NCBI GenBank assembly: GCA_937969505.1
Contig: CALBWA010000018.1
Location: 1 to 64,000 of the forward strand
DNA length: 64,000 nt
Source of the DNA: an uncultured Erythrobacter sp.
Lineage (GTDB): Bacteria; Pseudomonadota; Alphaproteobacteria; Sphingomonadales; Sphingomonadaceae
Reading direction: 5' to 3'
Below the pieces are notes generated by a model. The model searched no databases, was not told where the DNA came from, and saw only the letters and a program-made list of their open reading frames with translations. Position numbers and translations under genes: made by a program. Positions 1 to 9,125 of this stretch are shown in pieces (the stretch's first letter is position 1; the number at the start of each line of letters is the position of its first letter).

Positions 1-526
1 TGCGATGGAGGAATTGATTGATGCAGGGCTGACCCGCGAAATTGGAGTCTGCAATTACAATTCTTCCCTCATCCATGACCTGATGACCTATTCCAGGGTG
101 CAGCCCTATGCCTTGCAGATTGAAGCTCATCCCTATCTGACGCAGGAAAGACTGATCCGGCTTGCCAAGGACTATGGCATGCATGTCACCGCTTTCTCGC
201 CGCTGGGTGCGCTATCCTATGTCGAGTTGGACATGGCCGGCCATGCAGACACTGTTCTGACCGAGCCTGCCGTGCTTGCGGCGGCTGAGACGCATGGCAA
301 AACACCCGCGCAAGTGGTCCTGCGTTGGGGCATCCAGCGCGGAACGTCGATCATTCCCAAGACGTCCAGACCTGAACGCATGGCTGAAAATCTTGCACTG
401 GATGATTTTGCTCTGACCGAGAATGAAATGGACGCAATCAGCGCTCTTAACCAGAACCGTCGGTTCAACGATCCAGGCGATTTTGCTGAGGCTGCTTTTG
501 GCACATTTCATCCCATCTACGATTGA
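1..526 (+). CDS. Aldo/keto reductase, C-terminal part (5' end outside window)
   Basis: The gene runs in from the left edge; about 174 codons are visible. The visible part has family hallmarks of NAD(P)H-dependent aldo/keto reductases: GVCNYN, QIEAHPYL, AFSPLG, and the C-terminal cofactor-binding block with IIPKTSRPERMAENL. These cytoplasmic TIM-barrel enzymes reduce carbonyls to alcohols; the catalytic Tyr/Asp region lies upstream and is not visible. It ends 4 bases before the next ATG, so it is probably co-transcribed with the TauD-like dioxygenase. The substrate cannot be inferred. Confidence 0.9.
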   Translation, partial: AMEELIDAGLTREIGVCNYNSSLIHDLMTYSRVQPYALQIEAHPYLTQERLIRLAKDYGMHVTAFSPLGALSYVELDMAGHADTVLTEPAVLAAAETHGKTPAQVVLRWGIQRGTSIIPKTSRPERMAENLALDDFALTENEMDAISALNQNRRFNDPGDFAEAAFGTFHPIYD

Positions 527-530
527 GGCC

Positions 531-1442
531 ATGATGAGCGAATTTCCCGCATTGATTGAGGGTCAAGGTGATCTGAGCGCCTTCCTATCCGGAAACAAGC
601 CAGCTGTGGATGCGGCGCTGGACGATGCCGGAACTTTGCTGTTCCGCGGCTTTGATGTGCAAGATGCTCAAGCATTCGATGCGGCGGTTTGCGGATATGG
701 GGAGGCAGGCTTCACCTATAAAGAATCGCTCAGCAATGCGGTGCGGGTCAATGTGACGGAGCGTGTTTTCACGGCCAATGAAGCGCCGCCGGAAACCGCC
801 ATCCATCTCCACCACGAGATGGCACAGACCCCGCTCTATCCATCCAAGCTGTTCTTTTATTGCGAGATTGCCCCCAACGAAGGCGGCGCGACCCCGGTCT
901 GTCGGTCCGACTGGTTGCTTGAGAAGATGGAGCAAACCGATCCGGCGCTAGTGGCGCGTTTTGCTAAGCTAGGCGTGCGGTACACCAATGTGATGCCAGC
1001 CAGCGATGATGCCGGATCTGGACAGGGGCGTAGTTGGCGTAGCACTTTGGGCGCGGCCGACCGCATAGGGGCCGAAGCACGGTTGCGGGAGCTGGGTTAT
1101 GCATGGGAATGGCAGGCTGACGACAGCCTGCGCGCCACGACTCCAACCCTTCCTGCTATCCGCACCTTGCCCGATGGCAGGCGCACGTTTTTCAACCAGC
1201 TGATCGCGGCTTTTCGCGGTTGGTCGGACAGCCGCAACGAAGCGCATAAATCGGTCACTTTTGGCGATGGATCACCGATCACCGGCGAAGACATGGCGCA
1301 GACCATCGCCTTGTCCGAGGAGTTGACGCGAGATGTCGCATGGCAAGCTGGAGACGTTGCTCTGCTAGACAACTATCTGGTCATGCATGGGCGGCGGCCC
1401 TTTGCCGGCAAACGGCGAGTGCTTGCCTCGTTGATTGCCTGA
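531..1442 (+). CDS. TauD/TfdA-family Fe(II)/2-oxoglutarate dioxygenase
   Basis: A 303-residue cytoplasmic non-heme iron oxygenase. The metal triad is readable as H94-x-E96 in HLHHEMAQ and distal H286 in VMHGRRPF, followed by an Arg-rich strand (KRRVLASL) expected to bind the 2-oxoglutarate carboxylate. Use of Glu instead of Asp in the HxD/E motif is common in the SyrP/TauD-like branch. The open frame extends upstream to 423 inside the aldo/keto reductase gene, but ATG 531 (or 534) just after that gene's stop is the sensible start. It ends directly against the convergent thiolase-like gene with no spacer. The substrate is unknown; adjacency to a reductase suggests a small-molecule catabolic pair. 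Confidence 0.85.
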   Translation: MMSEFPALIEGQGDLSAFLSGNKPAVDAALDDAGTLLFRGFDVQDAQAFDAAVCGYGEAGFTYKESLSNAVRVNVTERVFTANEAPPETAIHLHHEMAQTPLYPSKLFFYCEIAPNEGGATPVCRSDWLLEKMEQTDPALVARFAKLGVRYTNVMPASDDAGSGQGRSWRSTLGAADRIGAEARLRELGYAWEWQADDSLRATTPTLPAIRTLPDGRRTFFNQLIAAFRGWSDSRNEAHKSVTFGDGSPITGEDMAQTIALSEELTRDVAWQAGDVALLDNYLVMHGRRPFAGKRRVLASLIA

Positions 1443-2972
1443 CTAGGATGCAACCCGGCCAAGATTGAGGCCGCTATCCTTGCGTTCGATCTCCAACTGC
1501 ACGCCAAAAGGCTCGCCACTCTCGAACAGCGCGCGGGTTGGCGCGTGGTCCATATCGCCATTGCCCATCACACGCTCGGCCCTTTCATTGCGACCAAAGA
1601 AGATCGCACGGTTTCCCTTGCTCGTACTAAGAAAAGTGTACGTCTCGACCGTTGCCGTTTTAAATGGACTATTGGAAACGATGGCTTTGTATTGCGAATT
1701 GGGCACGACCAGATACCGATCGTCATCTGACCAATCTGCCGGCTCAGTCGAATAGAGACCTGTCGCATAATAGCTCATGACTCCGCCGTTTGCAGACACC
1801 AGAGCATATTCGCCGCGATCCTCGCGAACGCGCGTGACCGCTTCCGCGATAGCGTGGGTTGAAAAATTATTCCCGGCCCCACCAAAAAAAGGCAATCCGC
1901 CTGTCAGCGTCAAACCACGAGGGTCGTCAGGCGCGATCGCCAAATGCTCAATTGGTCCGAACACAGCCACCGCAAAGCAGCTATAAAAATCAAAGTATTT
2001 AATATCATCGGCAAACTTGGCGATACGGCCAAGAGCAATGTCAAGCGATCGGCCAGCGGCATCACTTCGACCAAAATCGGGGCGTTCAATAACGTTAAGC
2101 TCTGTAGCAAAACTCACAGCGTGGATATGCACCCAGTTTTCTTCCGGCACGCCAAGCTCGCGCGCCTTTCCAGCGCTGGAGATTATAACCGCTGCCCCCT
2201 GGTTCACTTGATCGCGGGCCACAGTCATACGGGTGTAGGGTTCCGCAACAATTCGATTGCGCTGAGTGACTGTTGCCAGCTCCTGCGCGCTTCGCTCGAC
2301 AGGAGCGGCAGCGTGGGGATTGTTTGCAGCGACCCAAGTGAAAGGCTCGAAGAGTTCGCCGACTTTTAGACGGTATTCTTCCAGCGAAAGTCCAAGCCGG
2401 GCGCGGCGTGCGTTTTCCGCCAGCGCATAGCCTTCAATGGGTTTTCGCCCACCGTGGGCCTTGTACCAATGGTCGAGCGTCCAATCCATTCCGTAGCCAC
2501 GATCTTCAAGCTGTCCGCCGACAGTCTCGGACCAGTCTGGCCGATCACCACTTTCAAACAAGCGCCGCACGGTTGAAATCGCCTCAGATCCGACGATAGC
2601 TGCAACTCCGCAGCGGCCTTGTGCAATCTCGCTCGCCAGTTCGCCGACCATTTTCTGGCTGCCTTGACCGCCTGCCACTTCAAGAATTGCACGCTTTGGG
2701 CGCGCACCCACGCGTTTTCCTATGGAGCGTGGAGGATTGTCGCTGCAGCCGAATGGGGCGGAAGCTTCAGGGTACGAAATCTCAAACTGCCGGATCGCAC
2801 AGATCGTGTCGATGGCAGCAGGCAGGTTTCCGGTCGCCCCGGCATCATCGATCGCAGCTTGCAGGGCATTGCCCGCCAAATCCATATGCGAGAGAGCTTG
2901 ATACCCCTCATCTTGGGGGCGTTCAGAATATTGCCCGACCCCGATAATGACAGGCGTGTTATCAGCGATCAT
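1443..2972 (-). CDS. Thiolase-fold protein of the TLP1/acetyl-CoA acetyltransferase-like type, no catalytic Cys
   Basis: A 509-residue thiolase-superfamily protein, about 100 residues longer than normal thiolases. The extension is C-terminal, like the extra domain of mycobacterial thiolase-like protein 1. Where ordinary thiolases carry the acyl-accepting Cys, this protein reads EVAGGQGSQKM. The usual C-terminal CxG loop is replaced by SANGGVMSYYATG. It may therefore be non-thiolytic, or may bind or cleave acyl-CoA by another mechanism, as Cys-less lipid-transfer-type aldolases do. ATG 2972 has a GGAAAG box. The gene begins 15 bases after a bona fide thiolase on the same strand, indicating an operon. 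Confidence 0.8.
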   Translation of the reverse strand: MIADNTPVIIGVGQYSERPQDEGYQALSHMDLAGNALQAAIDDAGATGNLPAAIDTICAIRQFEISYPEASAPFGCSDNPPRSIGKRVGARPKRAILEVAGGQGSQKMVGELASEIAQGRCGVAAIVGSEAISTVRRLFESGDRPDWSETVGGQLEDRGYGMDWTLDHWYKAHGGRKPIEGYALAENARRARLGLSLEEYRLKVGELFEPFTWVAANNPHAAAPVERSAQELATVTQRNRIVAEPYTRMTVARDQVNQGAAVIISSAGKARELGVPEENWVHIHAVSFATELNVIERPDFGRSDAAGRSLDIALGRIAKFADDIKYFDFYSCFAVAVFGPIEHLAIAPDDPRGLTLTGGLPFFGGAGNNFSTHAIAEAVTRVREDRGEYALVSANGGVMSYYATGLYSTEPADWSDDDRYLVVPNSQYKAIVSNSPFKTATVETYTFLSTSKGNRAIFFGRNERAERVMGNGDMDHAPTRALFESGEPFGVQLEIERKDSGLNLGRVAS

Positions 2973-2987
2973 TTTTCAGCTTTCCGA

Positions 2988-4256
2988 TCAGTCTACAAAG
3001 TCAGTAACGCGCTCTACGATAATCGCCGGAGCCATTCCCCCAGCAGCGCACATGGTTACCAGCCCATACTGCTTTTCTGATCGCTCCAGCTCGTCGACAA
3101 TTGTGCCGATCAGGATCGAGCCAGTTGCGCCAATCGGGTGGCCCAGGGCAATCGATCCGCCGTTCACATTGACCTTGTCCCAGCCAAGCCCCAGATCTTT
3201 CATGAATTTCGCGGTTACTACGGCAAAAGCCTCGTTGATCTCGAACAGATCGATATCATCCACGCTCAACCCAGCCTTGGCCAAAACCTTCTTGGCCGCT
3301 GGCACAGGCGCGTTCAGCATCAGAGTTGGGCAATCGCCCATATTGGCCGTGGCCACGATCCGCGCGCGCGGTTTCAATCCATGCTTCTGGGCGTACTCCT
3401 TTGAACAGACGAGCACCGCCGCCGCTCCATCAACCACGCCTGAGGAATTGCCCGGTCCATGGAAATGCTGGATATCAACGTCAGGATATTTCTGATTGAC
3501 CATCTCGCGGAAGGTGGGCTGCCCCTCCCCCATCGACATATCAGCCATTTTCTCGAATGAGGCTGGAAGCTCGCCAAGGACTTCCATGGTTGTGCCGGGA
3601 CGAGGGAACTCTTCCTTGTCCAGCACCACATTGCCATCATCATCCAGCACGGGAATAACCGATTTGTCGAAGCGGCCCTCTGCAATTGCGCGGGCGGCAT
3701 TTTCCTGGCTTTTGAAGGCGACCATATCCAGATCTTCGCGCGTGAAACCTTCGATCGTGGCAATCGCGTCACCGCAAATGCCTTGTTGAGATTGCGGGTG
3801 GGTCTTGGCCAAGCGCTCGTTATGGCTGCCCATGATCCGTGGAGGCAGACCAAGATGAGCGCGCTCTTTCGCCATCTCGCCGGTCAGGCTCATCATTTCT
3901 GTGCCGCCAGCAACAATGCAGTCTTCCATCCCGCTCATAATCTGAGCCGCCGCCAGATTGACCGAGGTGATCCCTCCGCCACAAAAACGGTCCAGCGTCA
4001 TCCCGCTGGAGGTTTCGTCATAGCCTGCATCCAGCGCCGCCATACGGCCAAGGTCACCGCCCTGCTTGCCCTCTTGCGAGGAGGTGGACCAAATCACATC
4101 GCCTACGGTTGAGGTGTCCAGATTGTTACGCTCTGCAATCGCCTTGAGGACAGCCGCCGCCAGATGCTGTGGATGCATGTGGGCAAGGGCACCTTTGCCG
4201 ACTTTGCCGATCCCGCGCGGTGTGCGCACGGCATCAATGATATAGGCCTCTGCCAT
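2988..4256 (-). CDS. Acetyl-CoA C-acyltransferase (3-ketoacyl-CoA thiolase)
   Basis: A 422-residue degradative-type thiolase that cleaves 3-ketoacyl-CoA with CoA in beta-oxidation. The nucleophilic Cys is in LDRFCGGGITS, the NEAFAVV block supplies the Asn/Glu loop, the catalytic His is in GGSIALGHPIGATG, and the second Cys in VTMCAAGGMAP is the acid/base. All four conserved blocks are intact. ATG 4256 is preceded by a GAGAGGA ribosome-binding site. It is the first gene of a leftward operon with the Cys-less thiolase-like protein, and divergent from the enoyl-CoA hydratase/acyl-CoA dehydrogenase operon, so the four genes make a plausible fatty-acid or side-chain degradation unit. Confidence 0.93.
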   Translation of the reverse strand: MAEAYIIDAVRTPRGIGKVGKGALAHMHPQHLAAAVLKAIAERNNLDTSTVGDVIWSTSSQEGKQGGDLGRMAALDAGYDETSSGMTLDRFCGGGITSVNLAAAQIMSGMEDCIVAGGTEMMSLTGEMAKERAHLGLPPRIMGSHNERLAKTHPQSQQGICGDAIATIEGFTREDLDMVAFKSQENAARAIAEGRFDKSVIPVLDDDGNVVLDKEEFPRPGTTMEVLGELPASFEKMADMSMGEGQPTFREMVNQKYPDVDIQHFHGPGNSSGVVDGAAAVLVCSKEYAQKHGLKPRARIVATANMGDCPTLMLNAPVPAAKKVLAKAGLSVDDIDLFEINEAFAVVTAKFMKDLGLGWDKVNVNGGSIALGHPIGATGSILIGTIVDELERSEKQYGLVTMCAAGGMAPAIIVERVTDFVD

Positions 4257-4336
4257 AACGGAAAATCCTCTCGCTTATCGAAATTGCGGTTGACGTGTTG
4301 GTAAGCCGACTGCACCACTCGCACAACAATTGAGTT

Positions 4337-4350
4337 GCATTTCGAAATGC
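4337..4350. promoter_or_regulatory. 14-bp perfect palindrome in divergent beta-oxidation promoter
   Basis: GCATTTCGAAATGC reads identically on both strands. It lies in the 128-bp gap between the divergent thiolase and enoyl-CoA hydratase genes, 35 bp before the latter's ATG. The position and symmetry suggest a dimeric regulator's operator, possibly acyl-CoA responsive. No regulator gene is in the neighbourhood, and the family of the binding protein is not inferable. Confidence 0.45.
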
Positions 4351-4384
4351 CAAAAAGTGATAGGTTACCAAGAGGAGAGTACCC

Positions 4385-5146
4385 ATGAGCGAAGAGTTGC
4401 TGACCGAAGTCCGTGACGGCGTTCTAATCGTCACCATAAACCGGCCAGAAGCCAAAAACGCCATGAATCAAGCTGCCGCTGAAGGAATTGCAGCTGCTAT
4501 GGACCGCCTCGATGCAGAAGATGATCTGCGTGTAGGCGTGTTGACTGGTGCGGGCGGCACATTTTGTTCGGGCATGGATCTCAAAGGCTTCTTGCGCGGA
4601 GAGCGACCCACTGTTGAAGGGCGTGGATTTGGCGGAGTTGTGCAGGCTCCACCCAAAAAACCACTGATTGCAGCGGTGGAAGGTTACGCTTTAGCTGGCG
4701 GTTTGGAATTGATGATCGCATGTGATCTGGTGGTGGCTCACAAGGATGCGAAATTCGGCATTCCCGAAGCCAAACGCGGCCTTGTTGCAGCTGCTGGCGG
4801 CGTCATGATGTTACCCGATCAAATCCCTGAACGCATTGCGATGGAACTGGCATTGACAGGTGACTTCATCGGTGCGGAACGCGCTTATGAATTGGGACTT
4901 ATCAATCGGATCAGCGATGGTCCGGCGCTTGAGGGCGCGTTGGAACTTGCAACAGCAATTGCCGCCAATGGCCCGCTTGCGGTGCGCATCTCCAAGGCGG
5001 TGATGAAGGAATCACGCGGTTGGCCCATGGAAGAACGCTATGACCGGCAGGGCAAATTGATTGCGCCTGTCTTCATGTCCGAAGATGCCCGCGAAGGGGC
5101 AGCCGCCTTTGCTGAGAAGCGCAAGCCAAACTGGAAAGGCAAGTAA
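4385..5146 (+). CDS. Enoyl-CoA hydratase/isomerase (crotonase family)
   Basis: A 253-residue crotonase-fold protein that hydrates or isomerises enoyl-CoA in acyl-CoA degradation. Oxyanion-hole elements are visible in GTFCSGMDLKGF and in the GYALAGGLELMIACDLVVA helix, followed by FGIPEAKRGLVAAAGG, where family members carry catalytic Glu residues. ATG 4385 follows an AAGAGGAGAG ribosome-binding site. The stop codon is followed one base later by the acyl-CoA dehydrogenase ATG, so the two are certainly co-transcribed. The exact reaction within the superfamily is not decidable by reading. Confidence 0.92.
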   Translation: MSEELLTEVRDGVLIVTINRPEAKNAMNQAAAEGIAAAMDRLDAEDDLRVGVLTGAGGTFCSGMDLKGFLRGERPTVEGRGFGGVVQAPPKKPLIAAVEGYALAGGLELMIACDLVVAHKDAKFGIPEAKRGLVAAAGGVMMLPDQIPERIAMELALTGDFIGAERAYELGLINRISDGPALEGALELATAIAANGPLAVRISKAVMKESRGWPMEERYDRQGKLIAPVFMSEDAREGAAAFAEKRKPNWKGK

Positions 5147-5147
5147 G

Positions 5148-6311
5148 ATGCCCGTAATCGACGTTCCCCAGCCCGAGTTTATGGAAGACGAGGAAATCTC
5201 GATCTTCGCCGATGCCGTTGGCAAGTTCTACCAGCAGCACGCGCCGGAAAAGCGGGTGCTGAAATGGCGCGAAGACGGTCAGGTTGAACGCGAATTCTGG
5301 CGCGAGGCTGGCGCGGCTGGAATTCTGGGTGTTTCCGTACCCGAGGAGTATGGCGGCCACGGTGGCGATTTTCGCCATGATATGGTCGTGCTCGACCAAC
5401 AGGCCAAACACAGTGTCGAAGGCTTCGCGGCGAGCCTGCACAACACCATTATCCTGCCCTACCTCGTGCGCCATGGAACCGAGGAGCAAAAGAAAAAGTA
5501 CCTGCCCAAGCTGGTCAGCGGTGATCTGGTCAGCGCCATCGCGATGACCGAGCCGGGCGTCGGGTCAGACCTGCAGAGCATCACGACCACTGCGTTGAAA
5601 GACGGCAATGGTTACCGGCTCAATGGTGCAAAGACCTATATCTCCAGCGGCCAGACGGCCGATTTCATTGTGGTTGTTGCCAAGACCGATCCGAATGAGC
5701 GCGCCAAGGGCATTTCATTGATGTTGCTGGAAACCGAAGGAGCCGAAGGGTTTCAGCGCGGCAAAAAACTCGACAAGATCGGGCTCGACGCTGCCGACAC
5801 ATCGGAATTGTTCTTCGACGATGTCTTCATCCCGGGCGAGAATGTTCTGGGTGGGGTGGAAGGCAAGGGTTTTTACCAATTGATGGGAGAACTTCCACAG
5901 GAACGCCTGGTCATTGCAATGGGTGCCGCCACAGGGATCGAAAAAGCGCTGGAGACGACCGTCGAGTACGTCAAGTCGCGCAAGGCATTTGGTCAGACCA
6001 TCTGGGACTTCCAGAACACGCAGTTCGTTCTTGCTGACCTCAAGGCTCGCGGCACTGCGGCGCGGGTCTTCGTCAACGATTGCATATCCCGCCTGCTGAA
6101 GGGGGATCTGGACGTGGCGACTGCTTCGATGGCCAAATATTGGCTCACCGAATTGCAAAGCGAAGTGGTCGACAAGTGCCTGCAACTCCACGGCGGGGCT
6201 GGCTACATCAACGATTACCCCATCGCCCGGATGTACCGTGACACGCGCATTGCACGCATTTACGGTGGCTCCAATGAAGTGATGAAGATGCTGATTGCAC
6301 GGTCTATGTAA
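5148..6311 (+). CDS. Acyl-CoA dehydrogenase (long-chain/isovaleryl-like type)
   Basis: A 387-residue FAD flavoprotein catalysing the first, alpha-beta dehydrogenation of acyl-CoA. It has the AMTEPGVGSDLQSI flavin-contact motif, the central beta domain, and the C-terminal GGAGYINDYPIARMYRDTRIARIYGGSNEV block. The Glu usual near the C-terminus of medium-chain enzymes is replaced by Gly in IYGGSN. E252 in GELPQERLVIA occupies the alternative catalytic position of the long-chain and isovaleryl enzymes. The frame is open from 5061, but ATG 5148, one base after the hydratase stop, gives the normal N-terminus. A strong hairpin terminator follows. Confidence 0.93.
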   Translation: MPVIDVPQPEFMEDEEISIFADAVGKFYQQHAPEKRVLKWREDGQVEREFWREAGAAGILGVSVPEEYGGHGGDFRHDMVVLDQQAKHSVEGFAASLHNTIILPYLVRHGTEEQKKKYLPKLVSGDLVSAIAMTEPGVGSDLQSITTTALKDGNGYRLNGAKTYISSGQTADFIVVVAKTDPNERAKGISLMLLETEGAEGFQRGKKLDKIGLDAADTSELFFDDVFIPGENVLGGVEGKGFYQLMGELPQERLVIAMGAATGIEKALETTVEYVKSRKAFGQTIWDFQNTQFVLADLKARGTAARVFVNDCISRLLKGDLDVATASMAKYWLTELQSEVVDKCLQLHGGAGYINDYPIARMYRDTRIARIYGGSNEVMKMLIARSM

Positions 6312-6334
6312 CCGGCCGATCATCTCCCCAATCA

Positions 6335-6369
6335 AAAAGGGCGGCTCGCGCCTTGCGAACCGCCCTTTT
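6335..6369. terminator. Bidirectional intrinsic terminator
   Basis: A 15-bp stem with one C/A mismatch (AAAAGGGCGGCTCGC against GCGAACCGCCCTTTT) and a 5-base loop. T-rich sequence follows on the plus strand and an A tract (T on the minus strand) precedes it. It lies between the convergent acyl-CoA dehydrogenase and TonB-receptor genes and can serve both. Confidence 0.85.
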
Positions 6370-6405
6370 CTTTGCCCTCTCCCAAAGGCTGTCTCGTAAG
6401 TTCCC

Positions 6406-8985
6406 TTAGAACTTGGTGCGAACAGTCACACCATATGTGGCTGGCTCCTGCGCGAAGGCAGAGCGCGATCCGCCGCGAAGCACAGTGTTGAAAGTAACGC
6501 CGCGTGTGACCTGATCGGTTACGTTCACGCCCCAAGCTTCAATCGTCCAGCTTTCGTCCTGCGCACCAAAGCCGACCCGCAGGTTCACCTTTGTGTTCCC
6601 GTCCTGCACATCGAACGGCACCAGAGGGGCTGCATCGACAGCTGCGTTGATATCGCCACCAAACGAAGCGATCACTGCTGCACTCGGCACGGTTGTTGCC
6701 TGCGTCGAGGTCCGGCGATCACTCTCTGTGCGGACCTGACCTGAGGCGAAAAAGCGGAAATCGTTTCCGATGTCGCGGTCATAATTGACCCCGGCGATGG
6801 CTACGATCTCTGGCGCATTGGTCAGCGAATTCCCGCACAGCGATGTTACGTTGGGGTTTGGTATGCCACCGTCGCAATCCTCGGGGTAGCGCGCATCCGT
6901 ATACGTCATCCCCAAGTTGAAGGTAAGATCACGATGGGGCCGAATAACCGACTCAATCTCTACACCTGTCGACAACGCTTGATTGACATTGAAAGTGGTG
7001 AACTGCGCTCCGGTGAACTCCAGGACCTGGAAGTTGGAGAAATCCTCGTGGAACGCTGCCACGTTCAAAGTGACAGCATCATCAAGCAATTTCGCCTTGA
7101 TGCCGATTTCATACGCATCGACTTCCTCGGACAGGAAGGTCGGGTCAGCGCCGCCAGAATTGGCTGTGATGTCCAGATTGATACCGCCTGACTTATAACC
7201 ATGGGTAAAGCTGGCATAAGCCGTAATGGGCGCATTAAATTCGTAAGAAATCTTGCCTGTGTAGATCAGTTCCTCATCGCTGAATGGAACTTCAAATTCA
7301 CGAGGCAGTGGGAACGCAATGGCATCGGTCCCGATTGCTGGAGCGGTGAAAGCGAAGCAACCCGTTCCCAAAACGCTGGGGACAAGATTCGGACCGACAA
7401 CCCCGGCGATTGTTGGCACGCCAGACAGCAAGGTGAGACAGGCCGGATTGTTGACTGCAAGCTGGTCAAACCCGCCGGTTTTCGATTCATCCGACCACCG
7501 CAGGCCAACAGTCACACTGAGTGCGTCTGTGATATCCAGCGTATTGTGGGTGAAGATCGACCAGCTTTCGCTGTCCTGCGAATAGGCATTGGTCGCCGAC
7601 GTTCCAACTGGACTGATGCCGTTGCCATTAGGAATGCCATCGACAATCAGATCGTTGAGCAATTCCAACGGCGCAGCGCCGAGGAGCCCGCCGAACAGCG
7701 AGCCGACCAAAAGATCGTAATCATCTCCGAGCGAGAAATCGGTTTCCGATCCGATTGACTCGTCGGAGTAATATCCGCCGACCAGCCAGGTCAAACGACC
7801 CCCGAACGCATCGCCCTGAATGCGGGCTTCGGCGGTGAAGGTTTCAATATCCGTATCCAGACGGTCAACGTCAAAAACGTCGAGCCCACTGAAGTCGGAA
7901 TCATAATCTTCGGTCGACTGAAAATCGCGATAGGATGCAATCACGATCAAATCGGCTGCATCACTTAAAGGAATTTCAACCTCGCCGGTAACACCCCATT
8001 GCTCGACGCTGGCCAGGGGAACACGGTTGGCCGTTGCGATCCGGTTGTCTAGTGCGATCTCTGCCGTGGTCTGATCGAACCGATCGCGGGCAACGACAGG
8101 GGCTGCCATACCGGCATTTGCCGGGCCACCCAAGCCAGGAATCAGCGCATCAATGCCATTGTCCGCGAGCAATTGCACCGCAGCACAACATTGGTTGTCG
8201 CTTTCAGAATAATCGCCGATCAACCGAACTCGGATGCCACCTTCGCTTTCATAGCCGATCTGGCTGCGCACAAGAAACTGGTCGATCGAATTGGAATCGC
8301 CGATCTGCGTGCCGCTGGAATCGATGATGTCGATCGTGCCATCTCGCTCGCGATAGGCACCGGTCAAACGAACTGCCAGCGTATCTTCGATAATCGGTGC
8401 GTTCACTGCACCTTGAACATTGATCAGGTCGAAATTGCCGTAAGTCGCATTGGCGAAACCGCTGAACTCGGTAACGTCAGGACCATTGGTAGTGATGTTC
8501 AGCGCACCAGCCGATGTGTTCCGGCCAAACAGAGTGCCCTGCGGTCCGCGCAATACTTCGACCCGCTCTACATCGACGAATTCGCTCAGAGCGATGCCGG
8601 GGCGTGATTGATAGGCGCCATCAACGAAAATGCCGACGGCGCTTTCAAAGCCAATGTTGTTGGACGTTGTGCCGACGCCGCGAATACGCAGCACAACCGA
8701 ACCTGACGCAACTTGAGCGTTCGACGTCGAGAAGCTTGGTGAGACCTGAGTGATGTTCTGAACATTCACAACGCCCTGCTTTTCAAGCTGTTCGGGCGTG
8801 ACGGCGGTCACCGCGATTGGAATGTCCTGAACGTCTTCTGCCCGGCGAGTCGCCGTCACAATGATTACGTTGTCGGAAACATCGGCATCAGCGCCGTCTT
8901 GGGGCGCGTCTTGTGCCATTACTGGAGTTGCCAGGAAGGTGCCGACCAGCAGGCCAGCCGCGTACGATGCGAGCTTATGCTTCAT
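6406..8985 (-). CDS. TonB-dependent outer-membrane receptor
   Basis: An 859-residue outer-membrane receptor. A Sec signal peptide (MKHKLASYAAGLLVG, cleavage after MAQ) is followed by a TonB-box-like VIIVTATRRAEDVQDIPIAV. Next come the plug domain with VLRGPQGTLFGRNTSAGALNI and a beta-barrel ending in an aromatic residue (VRTKF). Such receptors import siderophores or, in sphingomonads, often other large or hydrophobic nutrients; the ligand is not inferable. The frame extends to 9036, but ATG 8985 has a GGAGAGG box 7 bases upstream and starts directly with the signal peptide. It shares the minus strand with a second receptor upstream, separated by about 140 bp. Confidence 0.93.
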   Translation of the reverse strand: MKHKLASYAAGLLVGTFLATPVMAQDAPQDGADADVSDNVIIVTATRRAEDVQDIPIAVTAVTPEQLEKQGVVNVQNITQVSPSFSTSNAQVASGSVVLRIRGVGTTSNNIGFESAVGIFVDGAYQSRPGIALSEFVDVERVEVLRGPQGTLFGRNTSAGALNITTNGPDVTEFSGFANATYGNFDLINVQGAVNAPIIEDTLAVRLTGAYRERDGTIDIIDSSGTQIGDSNSIDQFLVRSQIGYESEGGIRVRLIGDYSESDNQCCAAVQLLADNGIDALIPGLGGPANAGMAAPVVARDRFDQTTAEIALDNRIATANRVPLASVEQWGVTGEVEIPLSDAADLIVIASYRDFQSTEDYDSDFSGLDVFDVDRLDTDIETFTAEARIQGDAFGGRLTWLVGGYYSDESIGSETDFSLGDDYDLLVGSLFGGLLGAAPLELLNDLIVDGIPNGNGISPVGTSATNAYSQDSESWSIFTHNTLDITDALSVTVGLRWSDESKTGGFDQLAVNNPACLTLLSGVPTIAGVVGPNLVPSVLGTGCFAFTAPAIGTDAIAFPLPREFEVPFSDEELIYTGKISYEFNAPITAYASFTHGYKSGGINLDITANSGGADPTFLSEEVDAYEIGIKAKLLDDAVTLNVAAFHEDFSNFQVLEFTGAQFTTFNVNQALSTGVEIESVIRPHRDLTFNLGMTYTDARYPEDCDGGIPNPNVTSLCGNSLTNAPEIVAIAGVNYDRDIGNDFRFFASGQVRTESDRRTSTQATTVPSAAVIASFGGDINAAVDAAPLVPFDVQDGNTKVNLRVGFGAQDESWTIEAWGVNVTDQVTRGVTFNTVLRGGSRSAFAQEPATYGVTVRTKF

Positions 8986-9125
8986 GTGTTGTCCTCTCCA
9001 CACAATGCCCTCTTTTTGAGTGCTATTGTTGCGCAAGAATACCAGCAGGAATCCTATTCTTACAACCCATTTAAGGGAGCTTGTGGACGGCGCGATGCAA
9101 ATTTGTCACATCACAACATTTAGGC

